From NCBI RefSeq assembly GCF_050946405.1, contig NZ_JBMNUS010000006.1, positions 196,470 through 260,469 of the forward strand: a DNA stretch of 64,000 nt, in the 5' to 3' direction. The notes under the pieces were generated by a model, which worked only from the letters and a program-made list of their open reading frames with translations, ran no database searches and had not been told where the DNA came from. The stretch is from Pseudochelatococcus sp050946405. GTDB lineage: Bacteria > Pseudomonadota > Alphaproteobacteria > Rhizobiales > Beijerinckiaceae. A program made the translations under genes and the position numbers. How positions within the stretch are numbered: position 1 is the first letter of the stretch; every line of letters begins with the position of its first letter. Positions 56,901 to 64,000 of this stretch are shown here, in pieces.

Positions 56901-59900
56901 ATAGGTCGAGCCGCCTTCGCCGACGCGCTCCAGCGTGACGACCACGCGCAGCCACCGGTCGAGCGGCAGGCGGCCCTCGTCCTGGCCGTCGGTGCCGATC
57001 ACGGCGTGGTCGCCGCGGAAGTTGAGCCAGAGGTCGCCGTCGGTAACGTTGCTCAGGTCGCTCTGGAAGATCGAGGCGAGGCCGCCCTGCGTCGGGAACC
57101 TGACGTCATAGACGAGCGTGTAGGCGTCGAAATTCTCGCCGCCGTCGGCGGGCTCGAAACCGGGCGTAACGCGCAGGCCGTTCTGCGGGTTGAAGCGCGG
57201 CGCGACCAGCACGCCGCTCTCGCCGTCCGGCAGCGTGTCGGTGGTGAAGGTGACGGGCTGGATGGCGGCGTCGTCCTGCTCCACCACCTCGCCGGAGCCG
57301 TCGCGGGAGGGTTCGCCGGTGCCGCGCGCGCCGGTGAGGTATTCGTCGAAGTCGGCGAGGTAGGTTTCGGTGAAGAAGCCGCCGTTGTCGGGATCGATGG
57401 TGACGAGGCGGATGGCGCCGTTGCCGCCGTTGCCGCCGCGCGCCGGGTCGCCGTTGCCGGTGGCCTCAAGCGAGACGCCGTTCTGGTAGTTGACGAACAT
57501 CTGGTACACCGGCTCGCCGGCGTCGTTGTAGCTGACGATCGTCTCCGCGCCGTCGCCGAAGACGTGGCCCGAGAAGACGAAGGAGATGTTGTTGTGCGTG
57601 GAGACCAGCTCCTGCCACATGTCTTCGCCGTCGTTGGCGTTCTCGGCGCTGGCGCCGATGCCGTAGTCCTTGCCGGTGCCTTCGGCGAACAGCGGGCCGG
57701 AGTAGTTGTCGGCGCGCGTGCCCATGTTGGTGTAATGGTGCGTCGTCAGGATGGCGCGATGATCGGCGTGCGTGTCGAGCACTTCGCTTGCCCAGCGCAG
57801 CACGTCGTCACGGGCGCCGAATTCGAGCGAGACCACGATCCATGGGGTGCCGTCCGAGCCCTCGAACGTGTACCAGGCGTTCTTGGTCTCGCCGGGCTCC
57901 TGATCGTAGACGCCGCCCAGCGTCGAGTGCTCCTGAAGGTACTCGACGGAGAAATAATCCGTTTGCAGGGAGGTGTAGTCGCTGGCGCCGCCGCCCTGGT
58001 CGTGGTTGCCCGGCAGCAGGGCGTAGGGCACCACGCCGTTCAGCTTGGTGAAGGCTTCCTTCGCGATGGTCCATTCGCTGACGGTGTTGTTGTTGGTGAC
58101 GTCGCCGACGGAGGTCACGAAGCGCAGGTTCAGCGTCCCGGCATTGTCCGCGAGCCATTGCGTCATGCGGTTGAAGGTTTCCTGCCCCGCGCCGGCGTAG
58201 GTGTAGTCCTGCGTGTCGGGCATCACCGCGATGGTGTAGGCGTTGGGGCCGGCGACGCGGACGCGGAAGTCGTCCGTGTAGACCTGGCCTTCGGCGTCCA
58301 CGGCGGAAACCTTGACGTCGGAGAAGCCGAGCGCGGAGACGTCGATTTCGAGCTTGTCGCCGTCCACGAGCTTCGCGGTCGCGACCGAGTCGTCCGAGTT
58401 CGTCACCGAGAAGGTGAGGCCCTCGGCGGTGAAGTGCCCGGCGAGGTCGATGGTGAGGATGTCGGCGTCCTTCGTGAGCCGCAGGTCGCTGATCGAGCGC
58501 ATCCGGATCGGCGCATCCTCGTCTCCGCCCGGCGCGGTGACGACGGGAATGCCGGCTTCGGCCGGCGTCTCGATGGCGGGCTCGATGTTGACCGGCGTGA
58601 GCGTGGCCGCGCCGACGGCGGGGGCGAGCGTGCCGTCGTTGAAGCGGAACTCGCTGCCGTTGAAGGCGAGGAACAGCTCCTCCAGCCCGGCGGGCACGAT
58701 GCCCCCGGCGGCGGGGGCGCCGAAGGTCTGCAACTGCGCCTCGTTCAGCGCGAATTCGATATAGGCGAAGTTGCTGACGTGAACCTGCGAGGTCTCGCCG
58801 TCGTTGTCGGAGAAGACGAGAAAGCCCTTTTCCCGGTCGATGGCGTAGCGGGCCGCGTCGTCCGACACCTGCGCGCCGACCTTCTCGCCGTTGATGTATT
58901 TCGTGATCGTGACCTGGCCGTCCGCCGTGTCGACGGTGAAGGCGATGCGGTTCCAGGCGTCGAGCTGCGCCTTGCCCTGATAATTGCCGCCGATGCCGAT
59001 GCCGTAGCCGTCACCTGAGACATTGCCGAAGAGATCCGCGTCGTCGCCGTTCTCCGGGTTGGCCTGGAAGAAGGAGATCCAGCCGCTCGTGCCTTCGGAG
59101 GGAACGAAGATGTCGAAGGCGATGCTGTAGGAGGTGGCGGTGCCGGCGCCGCCGGGGGTGACGAGCAGCGCCTGCTCCGGCGTGGCGGCCGGGATGCTGA
59201 GGACGCGGTCGGCCGCGGGGGCCGCGGCGATGCCGGCGTCGTCGGCGGTCGTCACCGGCGTTTCGATGTTGCGCGGCGTGAGCGTGGCGGCGCCGACGGC
59301 GGGCGTGAGCGCGCCGTTGTCGAAGCGGAACTCGCTGCCGCCGGCGGCGGCCAGACTGTCCGCCAGCTTGCCCGAGAAGATGCCCTCGCGGTTCGCGCCG
59401 CCGAGGCCGGCGATCTCCGCCCCGGTCAGCACGGTGCCGGCATAGGCGAAACCGGACAGGTAGAGCGGGGAGGTTTCGCCGTCCTCGTCGCTGAAGATCA
59501 GGAAGCCGGCTTCACGGTCGATGGTGTAGCGCGACGGGTCCGCCGACACCTGCGTGCCGACTTTCTCGCCGTTGATGTATTTCGTGATCGTGACCTGACC
59601 GTCCGCTTCCTCGACGGTGAAGGCGATGCGGTTCCAGGCGTCGAGGCGGGCGTTGCCCTGATAATTGCCGCCGATGCCGATGCCGAAGCCGTCGCCGCTC
59701 ACCTTGCCGAAGAGATCGGCGTCGTTGGCGTTGTCCGTGTTCGACTGGAAGAACGGGACCCATCCGCCCGCGCCCGAGGAGGGAACGTAGAGATCGTAGA
59801 CGAGCGTGTAGGCCGTCGTGCTGCCGGCGCCGCCGGGCACGACGACGAGATGCTGATCGCTCTGCGCGTTCGGCACGGAGAGGAGCCAGTTCGGGCCGGT

Positions 59901-59933
59901 CGCGGCCAGGGCGGTGGGATTGGTGGACGGCAT
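53949..59933 (-). CDS. Giant secreted multidomain metallophosphoesterase (DUF4214, RTX-like)
   Basis: The 1994-residue protein has no Sec signal. Order of parts: two near-identical lectin/LamG-like modules (about 15-185 and 240-400), each with a linker (GGSEFRF/NGSEFRF); an Ig-like segment (480-563); a calcineurin-type phosphoesterase (564-860) with motifs MPDTQDY, VGDVTNN, GNHDQ, TTHHYTN and SGHVFGDG; a third LamG-like module (895-1080); alternating Ig-like (1146-1231, 1424-1501) and LamG-like (1233-1418, 1509-1720) modules; a degenerate RTX block (1788-1821, NALDNVLLGNAGNN); and a C-terminal DUF4214 domain (1874-1991, YRAFLGREPDGEGFDYW). RTX remnants and DUF4214 suggest type I secretion to the surface or medium. 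A plausible job is phosphate release from extracellular phosphoesters or glycan-bound substrates. AGGAGT precedes ATG 59933. No exporter genes are adjacent. Confidence 0.87.
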   Translation of the reverse strand: MPSTNPTALAATGPNWLLSVPNAQSDQHLVVVPGGAGSTTAYTLVYDLYVPSSGAGGWVPFFQSNTDNANDADLFGKVSGDGFGIGIGGNYQGNARLDAWNRIAFTVEEADGQVTITKYINGEKVGTQVSADPSRYTIDREAGFLIFSDEDGETSPLYLSGFAYAGTVLTGAEIAGLGGANREGIFSGKLADSLAAAGGSEFRFDNGALTPAVGAATLTPRNIETPVTTADDAGIAAAPAADRVLSIPAATPEQALLVTPGGAGTATSYSIAFDIFVPSEGTSGWISFFQANPENGDDADLFGNVSGDGYGIGIGGNYQGKAQLDAWNRIAFTVDTADGQVTITKYINGEKVGAQVSDDAARYAIDREKGFLVFSDNDGETSQVHVSNFAYIEFALNEAQLQTFGAPAAGGIVPAGLEELFLAFNGSEFRFNDGTLAPAVGAATLTPVNIEPAIETPAEAGIPVVTAPGGDEDAPIRMRSISDLRLTKDADILTIDLAGHFTAEGLTFSVTNSDDSVATAKLVDGDKLEIDVSALGFSDVKVSAVDAEGQVYTDDFRVRVAGPNAYTIAVMPDTQDYTYAGAGQETFNRMTQWLADNAGTLNLRFVTSVGDVTNNNTVSEWTIAKEAFTKLNGVVPYALLPGNHDQGGGASDYTSLQTDYFSVEYLQEHSTLGGVYDQEPGETKNAWYTFEGSDGTPWIVVSLEFGARDDVLRWASEVLDTHADHRAILTTHHYTNMGTRADNYSGPLFAEGTGKDYGIGASAENANDGEDMWQELVSTHNNISFVFSGHVFGDGAETIVSYNDAGEPVYQMFVNYQNGVSLEATGNGDPARGGNGGNGAIRLVTIDPDNGGFFTETYLADFDEYLTGARGTGEPSRDGSGEVVEQDDAAIQPVTFTTDTLPDGESGVLVAPRFNPQNGLRVTPGFEPADGGENFDAYTLVYDVRFPTQGGLASIFQSDLSNVTDGDLWLNFRGDHAVIGTDGQDEGRLPLDRWLRVVVTLERVGEGGSTYVMNKYVDGVLQGTQTVGAAYNIGADGFLLFADDSNETPEFSLSSFAFAEKALSAEEVAALGGATANGPFAGGIDGVNVTQFDFTAGDYAPTVGEGSITRAIGSGLAQQLTGPLREHQETFDNVDLGAPSAQFRANAGSDIVVSAGAEAAATVRLDGSASVDRLGQIARYEWVNADGEIVADTREADVALDAGVHRLTLRAITADGRASADQVTVAVTDDRTLLHETFDDGNADGWTLPGERWQVAGSAISRKETVEGIAAPEAALRAYDGAAGVAVWNGEGSRDWAGYTVSATLTAEDQLGLGVVAYYKDADNYYRLSFDIADNARTLVRVRDGVETVLAHETATSPFDRAFAVELAVNDGKLLATLDGEALFGGAVTDEAPLSGGTAGVWSEGQRQVFFDDILVRHDTLIADAGKAVRVVADAGSGTATVALSALASLGLDAAGDIAWSRDGVVLANGAQAEVALDAGTHLLRLDLAGEAGRASDTVQVEVIAASDVLLHEDFSDGEAQGFRFVDEGELGAPADWSVRDGALQQAANRFSRELGGSGSTAPTAEWNLNWSPLGDGIHALRKGAYAVYEGEGASEWRDYSVETTFTATSGAAVGLLLHYQDADNYYKFELDNDTGLPQLFSLKDGIEQTLWQGPHRYDTDGANHLRADIVDGKVQVWLNGTALFTKPIEIHDTEKGTFGLYNWRAGDGVTYDDVRVVNLRDADYEIADNEFGGRDIFLHDAGALVPALGTTARDRVFYDGEQTVIVLPDTIEQGALLDASGDSLLLGNALDNVLLGNAGNNRFIESAGNDRVDGGRGHDTLVLTGRAADYTIGIEGGLVHVTNTATGSVQRVSDVEALAYADGNAPLLAAGQSDIHGLYRAFLGREPDGEGFDYWLGSGLAGEDVWSIADHFAASDEFAARSQALDTAAFVNALYADVLARDADDAGRDYWTRQIDEGSMSRASVALSFARSDEAQNNVGLLIPPADLWPELA

Positions 59934-60345
59934 GCTGCACTCCTTCCGGCAGGAACAGGGGTCGGTCGGGCCGGGTCCGCCTTTTTTCGAGTCCGCCTTT
60001 TTCTAGGAGTGATTATTTTCGTTCCTGTGACAGTTGGGCATTTATGGCCGTTATGGCGGAAAATGATCGCATATCGACTTGAGCCGGCTCGATGGAAATT
60101 GACTTTCGGGTTTTTATGCAGCCGCGATACCTGAGAAGACATTCCGTCAGGCATGGCGGAAATGGACGGGTTGCTTGCCTGTGAGAAATATGCGGCGGCA
60201 ATCGGAAGCTTTGATGCTGTTATAAAATTATTATGATTATAATCTATATTGTATGTTTCATGTTGCAATATTGCACTATTGGCTGGTGATTAAAGGCGAT
60301 ATCTTGCGCCCGAATGACGACGAAGAGTCGAGGGCGTATGCAATC
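59934..60345. promoter_or_regulatory. Divergent control region of the phosphoesterase and TonB receptor
   Basis: This AT-rich stretch must hold promoters for both genes. It contains two direct copies of GTCCGCCTTTTT close to the phosphoesterase start (about 59976-60003), the palindrome GATTATAATC at 60235-60244 and TGCAATATTGCA at 60264-60275. I see no convincing gene in it. Confidence 0.5.
60264..60275. promoter_or_regulatory. Perfect palindrome in the TonB-receptor leader
   Basis: TGCAATATTGCA is a 12-bp perfect palindrome 70 bases before the receptor start and could be bound by an iron regulator of the Fur/Mur/Irr/RirA kind; which one is not determinable. Confidence 0.4.
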
Positions 60346-62625
60346 ATGAGCAAGTTGTCGGGAAGAGTGTGTTACGGGCGCGCGGGCAAGGCCGTTCTGC
60401 TGGCCACGGCGAGCGTCCTCGCGATCACGTCTCAGGTATCGGCGCAGCAGGCGACCGTATCCGCGCCGCGGGCGGGCGGAAACGGGGCGGGCGGTGAGTC
60501 GGCCATCACGCTCGATACGATCGTGGTGCAGGAGACGGCGGAAACGGCGACGGGGCCGGTCAACGGCTACATCGCCCGCCGCTCGGCGACGGCGACCAAG
60601 ACAGACACGCCGCTCATCGAAACGCCCCGTTCCGTCAGCGTCATCCCGCGTGAACAGATCGTGCATCAGGGCGCGCAGAGCGTCTCGCAGGCGCTGCGGT
60701 ATTCGGCCGGCGTCGTCGCGGAGACGCGGCCGACCAACGGCCGTTACGACAGCGTGTTCCTGCGCGGCTTCGGCGGCGGCGGCACGCAGGCCGCCTACAT
60801 CAATTATCTGGACGGGCTGAAGATCCAGCGCGGCATCTCCTATTCCGTGCCCGCCGTCGAGGTCTACGGCCTCGAGCGGGTGGAAATCCTGCGCGGTCCG
60901 GCTTCGGTTCTCTTCGGGCAGGTCAGCCCCGGCGGCGTCGTCAATCAGGTCAGCAAGCGCCCGCAATCGACGCCGCACGGCGAGATATCGTTGCAGGGCG
61001 GCACGTGGAACCGCCTGCAGGGGGCTTTCGACATCGGCGGGCCGGTCGATCCCGACAAGAAGCTGCTGTATCGCATCGTGGGGCTCGGCCGCGCGGCGGA
61101 TACGCAGGTCGACCATACGCGCGAGGAGCGTTTCTACATCGCGCCCTCGCTGACGTGGAACCCGACCGGCGACACGTCGCTGACGATCCTCTCGAGCTAC
61201 CAGCGCGACCCGGAGACGGGCTTCTACGGCGGCTTGCCGGCGATCGGCACGCGGCTGAACAATCCGAACGGGCAGATCGGCAGCGCCTTCTTCCCCGGCG
61301 ATCCGGTCTTCGAGGGCTTCAGCCGCGATACGGCGACGATCGGTTACGAGTTCTCGCACCGTTTCAACGAGACGTGGGCGGTGCGCCAGAAGGCGCGCTT
61401 CCAGCACATCGAATCGAAGTTCAGGACGCTGGCGGCGACCGGCCTCGCGAGCGATCTGCGCAACATCCAGCGGCGGCCCGGTTACTCGCGCGAGCGCATG
61501 AACGGTGTCGTGCTCGACAATCAGGTCGAGGCGCGCTTCGACACCGGCGCGCTCAGCCACACGGCGCTGATCGGTCTCGATTACCAGTATGGCTGGGCCA
61601 ACCGCTCGCTCAGCAGCGGCGGCGCGGCGCGGACGATCGATTTCACACGGCCCGTGTATTACCAGCCGTTCACGCCTCCCGCCGTCGCCTATACCGATCG
61701 CGAGTGGAACAACGTCGGTCTTTATGCCCAGGATCAGATCCGGCTCGGCAAGTGGGCCTTCCTCCTCGGTCTGCGTCAGGACTGGGTGGAAACGCGCCAG
61801 AACGCGCAGGCCGCGCCCGGCAGTTCCACCTTCCGGCGCACCAAGGAAACCGACGACGCCTTCAGCGGCAATGCCGGCGTGGTCTATCTGTTCGACAACG
61901 GCCTTGCGCCCTACGCCAGTTTCTCGACGTCGTTCGAGCCGGTGAGCGGCACTGATTACGCCGGCAATACCTTCGATCCTTCAGAAGGGGAGCAATACGA
62001 GATCGGCCTGAAGTATCAGCCGACCGGCTTCAACAGCTACATCCAGCTCTCCGCCTTCAACCTGACCCAGACGAACGTGCTGACCGCCGATCCGGTCAAC
62101 CCCAATTTCAGCGTGCAGCAAGGCGAGATCCGCTCGCGCGGCGTCGAGGTGGAGGCGCGCGCCAACCTGCTGGAAGGGCTGGACATCATCGGCGCCTATA
62201 CGTTCATCGACGCCAAGATCACCAAGGACAACAACCCCGCCACGCGGGGGCGCACGCCGGTGGGCGTGCCCAGGCACACCGCTTCGCTGTGGGGGCACTA
62301 CACTTTCTCCGAAGGCCCGCTGCGCGGCCTCTCGCTGGGCGCCGGCGTGCGCTACATCGGCGTGACGATGGGCGATTCCACCGGCTGGTATTCGGCCGCG
62401 GGCTTCCCGGTCGTGCGCGGCAACGTGCCGGCCTATACGCTGGTCGATGCGGTGCTGTCCTACGATTTCGGCGCTCAATCGGAGAAGCTGAAGGGCGTGA
62501 GCCTCGCGGTCAACGCCAACAACCTCTTCGACAAGGAATATGTCTCCGGCTGCTACGCCGTGAACCAGGGCTGCGTCTACGGCCCGCGCCGCACCATCGT
62601 CGGCACGCTTTCCTACCGCTGGTAG
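60346..62625 (+). CDS. TonB-dependent siderophore receptor
   Basis: The 759-residue outer-membrane receptor has a signal peptide (KAVLLATASVLAITSQVSAQ), a plug domain (TPRSVSVIPREQIVHQGAQS, FLRGFGGGGTQ, EILRGPASVLFGQVSPGGVVNQVSKRP) and a beta-barrel ending in the aromatic strand GTLSYRW. It belongs to the FhuA/FoxA siderophore type. ATG 60346 gives a normal signal peptide; the frame is open to 60253 with non-family residues. N-terminal motif ATGPVNGYIARRSAT closely matches the receptor at 19603. A YncE-like gene follows after 57 bases. Confidence 0.93.
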   Translation: MSKLSGRVCYGRAGKAVLLATASVLAITSQVSAQQATVSAPRAGGNGAGGESAITLDTIVVQETAETATGPVNGYIARRSATATKTDTPLIETPRSVSVIPREQIVHQGAQSVSQALRYSAGVVAETRPTNGRYDSVFLRGFGGGGTQAAYINYLDGLKIQRGISYSVPAVEVYGLERVEILRGPASVLFGQVSPGGVVNQVSKRPQSTPHGEISLQGGTWNRLQGAFDIGGPVDPDKKLLYRIVGLGRAADTQVDHTREERFYIAPSLTWNPTGDTSLTILSSYQRDPETGFYGGLPAIGTRLNNPNGQIGSAFFPGDPVFEGFSRDTATIGYEFSHRFNETWAVRQKARFQHIESKFRTLAATGLASDLRNIQRRPGYSRERMNGVVLDNQVEARFDTGALSHTALIGLDYQYGWANRSLSSGGAARTIDFTRPVYYQPFTPPAVAYTDREWNNVGLYAQDQIRLGKWAFLLGLRQDWVETRQNAQAAPGSSTFRRTKETDDAFSGNAGVVYLFDNGLAPYASFSTSFEPVSGTDYAGNTFDPSEGEQYEIGLKYQPTGFNSYIQLSAFNLTQTNVLTADPVNPNFSVQQGEIRSRGVEVEARANLLEGLDIIGAYTFIDAKITKDNNPATRGRTPVGVPRHTASLWGHYTFSEGPLRGLSLGAGVRYIGVTMGDSTGWYSAAGFPVVRGNVPAYTLVDAVLSYDFGAQSEKLKGVSLAVNANNLFDKEYVSGCYAVNQGCVYGPRRTIVGTLSYRW

Positions 62626-62682
62626 GCGCGCCGCGCTTCCGGCTCTCGCCGGCGGCGCGCGGAATCATTCAAGGAGAGTGTT

Positions 62683-63930
62683 GTGAACCAGAGGCTTTCA
62701 ATGACATGGACCCTGGCGGCGGCGGCCTGTGCGGCGGCCTGCGGCCTCCTCGCCCTGCCGGCCACGGGCGCGGAAACGGTCGCCGCGTCCTCCGCCGTCG
62801 TGACCGAAGAGAAGATCCTGCGCCGGCCGGCCGCGCCCGATGTCGTGGAACTGGCCGACAGCTCCCGTCAGGACGCCGTGTTCGTCAGCGCGCCCGACTG
62901 GAAGGACGAGGCGAAATCCCGCGTTCTGCGGCTGGACCCTCGCACGCTCGCCCCGGCCGGTGAAATCGTCCTGCCGTCCAAGGGCTTCGGCGTCGCGCTC
63001 GACGATGCCGCCGGGCGGCTCTACCTGACGCAGCCTTTCAACGGCTCGATCGCCGTCGTGGACATCGGCCGCAACGCGCTCGAAACGCGCATTCCGCTCG
63101 TGGAAAAGGTCAACCTGGAGAACCTGTACCGGGAGCGCGGCGCTTCCGCGAAGCAGCTCGCCTTCGCGTCCGAGCAGTTGAAGAAATACAAGATCGTCGA
63201 GGACTATCCCTACAGGCTGCGGCAGATCGTGTTCGACGGCCGCAGCGGGCGTCTCTTCGCGCCGGGCATGGGTTTCGGCGTCGAGAGCGTTCTCTTCGCC
63301 GTCGATCCCGGGACGCTCAGGCTGGAAAAGACCATTCCCGGATTCGGCTTCAACGCCGTGGGCATCGCGCTGGACGAGAAGAACGGCCGCGTCTTCGTCT
63401 CCAACATGCAGGGGCAACTCGTCGTCGTCGATGCGCAGAAGCTGGAGATCGTCGACAAGTTCGAGATCGAGGCCGATCAGTTGCTCAATCTCGTCTACGA
63501 TCCGGCGACGAACCGCCTGTTCGGCGTCGATCAGGGGGTCGATCGCGATCTGATGCGCAACATGCAGCTCGGCACCGAATACAAGCGTCGCAGCGCCGGT
63601 CATCGTGTGTTCGTGCTCGACGCCGACACCGGCAAGACGCTGGCCAACCTGCCCACCGATCCGTTTCCCGTCAGCCTGCGCCATGACGCCAGGCGCCAGC
63701 GCCTCTACGTGACGAACCGGGGCGGCCTGCGCGATGAGGAAGGCAAGGGCACGCTGACGATCTACGACACGGCCGCCTATGCCCTGCTTCAGACGCTTGC
63801 GCTGCCGCCGCATCCCAACAGTCTCGCCTTCGGCGAGAACGGCGACGTCCTTTACGTCACGGTCAAGAACGACGGCGCGGGCAAGAAGGCCGGCAAGCCG
63901 GAAAGCGTGGTGCGCATTGATCTGCGGTGA
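62683..63930 (+). CDS. YncE-like periplasmic beta-propeller protein
   Basis: The 415-residue protein has a signal peptide (MTWTLAAAACAAACGLLALPATGAE region) and then repeated propeller blades with the pattern RLYLTQPFNGSIAVVDIG, GRVFVSNMQGQLVVVDA, RLYVTNRGG and LTIYDT, about seven in all. E. coli YncE is a DNA-binding periplasmic propeller next to the TonB-dependent receptor YncD; this operon shows the same pairing. A region with RQIVFDGRSGRLFAPGMGFG may be an insertion between blades. GTG 62683 has AAGGAGAG upstream; ATG 62701 is the alternative. Confidence 0.88.
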   Translation: MNQRLSMTWTLAAAACAAACGLLALPATGAETVAASSAVVTEEKILRRPAAPDVVELADSSRQDAVFVSAPDWKDEAKSRVLRLDPRTLAPAGEIVLPSKGFGVALDDAAGRLYLTQPFNGSIAVVDIGRNALETRIPLVEKVNLENLYRERGASAKQLAFASEQLKKYKIVEDYPYRLRQIVFDGRSGRLFAPGMGFGVESVLFAVDPGTLRLEKTIPGFGFNAVGIALDEKNGRVFVSNMQGQLVVVDAQKLEIVDKFEIEADQLLNLVYDPATNRLFGVDQGVDRDLMRNMQLGTEYKRRSAGHRVFVLDADTGKTLANLPTDPFPVSLRHDARRQRLYVTNRGGLRDEEGKGTLTIYDTAAYALLQTLALPPHPNSLAFGENGDVLYVTVKNDGAGKKAGKPESVVRIDLR

Positions 63931-64000
63931 TCGCCGACGGACGGAGCATGTCGCGGGGGCCCCGGCCCCCCCCCCGGGCGCCCCCCGAATGGGCCATAAT
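63931..64000. other. Low-complexity C-rich end of the window
   Basis: The last 70 bases end in long G and C runs (GGGGGCCCCGGCCCCC...). They could be a terminator stem (GGGGGCC/GGCCCCC) or a poorly resolved contig end; no gene is visible. Confidence 0.4.

Noticed and set aside
53766..59018. A 1750-codon open frame on the plus strand opposite the giant phosphoesterase
   Set aside because: It has no recognisable domain and is Val/Arg/Gly-rich as expected for the complement of GC-rich codons. The minus frame has clear domains and a ribosome site.

Overview
The window is about 64 kb of GC-rich (roughly two-thirds G+C by eye), densely coding chromosome. Several features point to an alphaproteobacterium of the order Hyphomicrobiales (Rhizobiales): a BioR-type biotin regulator with its TTATAGATAA boxes, adjacent gyrA and coaD, a CpdR response regulator beside an N-formylglutamate amidohydrolase, a DUF3126 protein beside cysE, a GyrA with alanine at the quinolone-sensitive position, and short palindromic elements of a kind scattered through rhizobial genomes. 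There is no phage, IS element, CRISPR array or rRNA operon. The two tRNAs are Pro(GGG) and Val(GAC).

Layout. 0-2.7 kb: the 3' end of an RTX-like secreted protein, its terminator, tRNA-Pro, a FUSC-family membrane protein and a HAD phosphatase. 2.9-10.4 kb: a two-gene RND efflux pump, then a GntP-type permease, a YqhA-like membrane protein and an AI-2E-family transporter. 10.5-12.9 kb (minus): the biotin locus bioR-bioY-bioB with four BioR boxes. 12.9-22.9 kb (minus): a ferric-siderophore operon in the order AraC regulator, TonB-dependent receptor, ATPase, binding protein, fused permease, siderophore-interacting flavoreductase and an exporter-fold ABC half-transporter. 23.2-26.8 kb: isocitrate lyase with a small downstream gene and a strong terminator, divergent from a RamB/ScfR-type regulator. 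26.9-30.3 kb: gyrA-coaD. 30.4-35.4 kb: a yhiI-rbbA-yhhJ-like ABC export operon. 35.4-38.1 kb: gamma-carbonic anhydrase-like protein, two small genes and cysE. 38.4-40.4 kb: a NicO-type Ni/Co transporter with its DUF1007 partner. 40.7-45.4 kb: a complete BMP-type nucleoside ABC importer. 45.6-53.3 kb: glutamate dehydrogenase, an AT-rich stretch with an orphan gene, a chemoreceptor, a small lipoprotein, an Rsm22-like protein, N-formylglutamate amidohydrolase and cpdR. 53.6-64 kb: tRNA-Val, a 1994-residue secreted multidomain metallophosphoesterase, and a divergent operon of a second TonB-dependent receptor and a YncE-like beta-propeller.

How it fits together. Most of the window serves nutrient acquisition and efflux. 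Iron-siderophore import appears twice, with receptors that share the same N-terminal motif. Biotin uptake and synthesis, nucleoside import, Ni/Co transport and acetate/glyoxylate metabolism are each paired with a local partner or regulator. The most unusual items are the giant phosphoesterase with duplicated N-terminal modules, the siderophore operon that combines a FhuBCD importer with a flavoreductase and an exporter-fold ABC protein, and an orphan gene in AT-rich DNA. Function names rest on motif and family recognition by reading; no database search was run.
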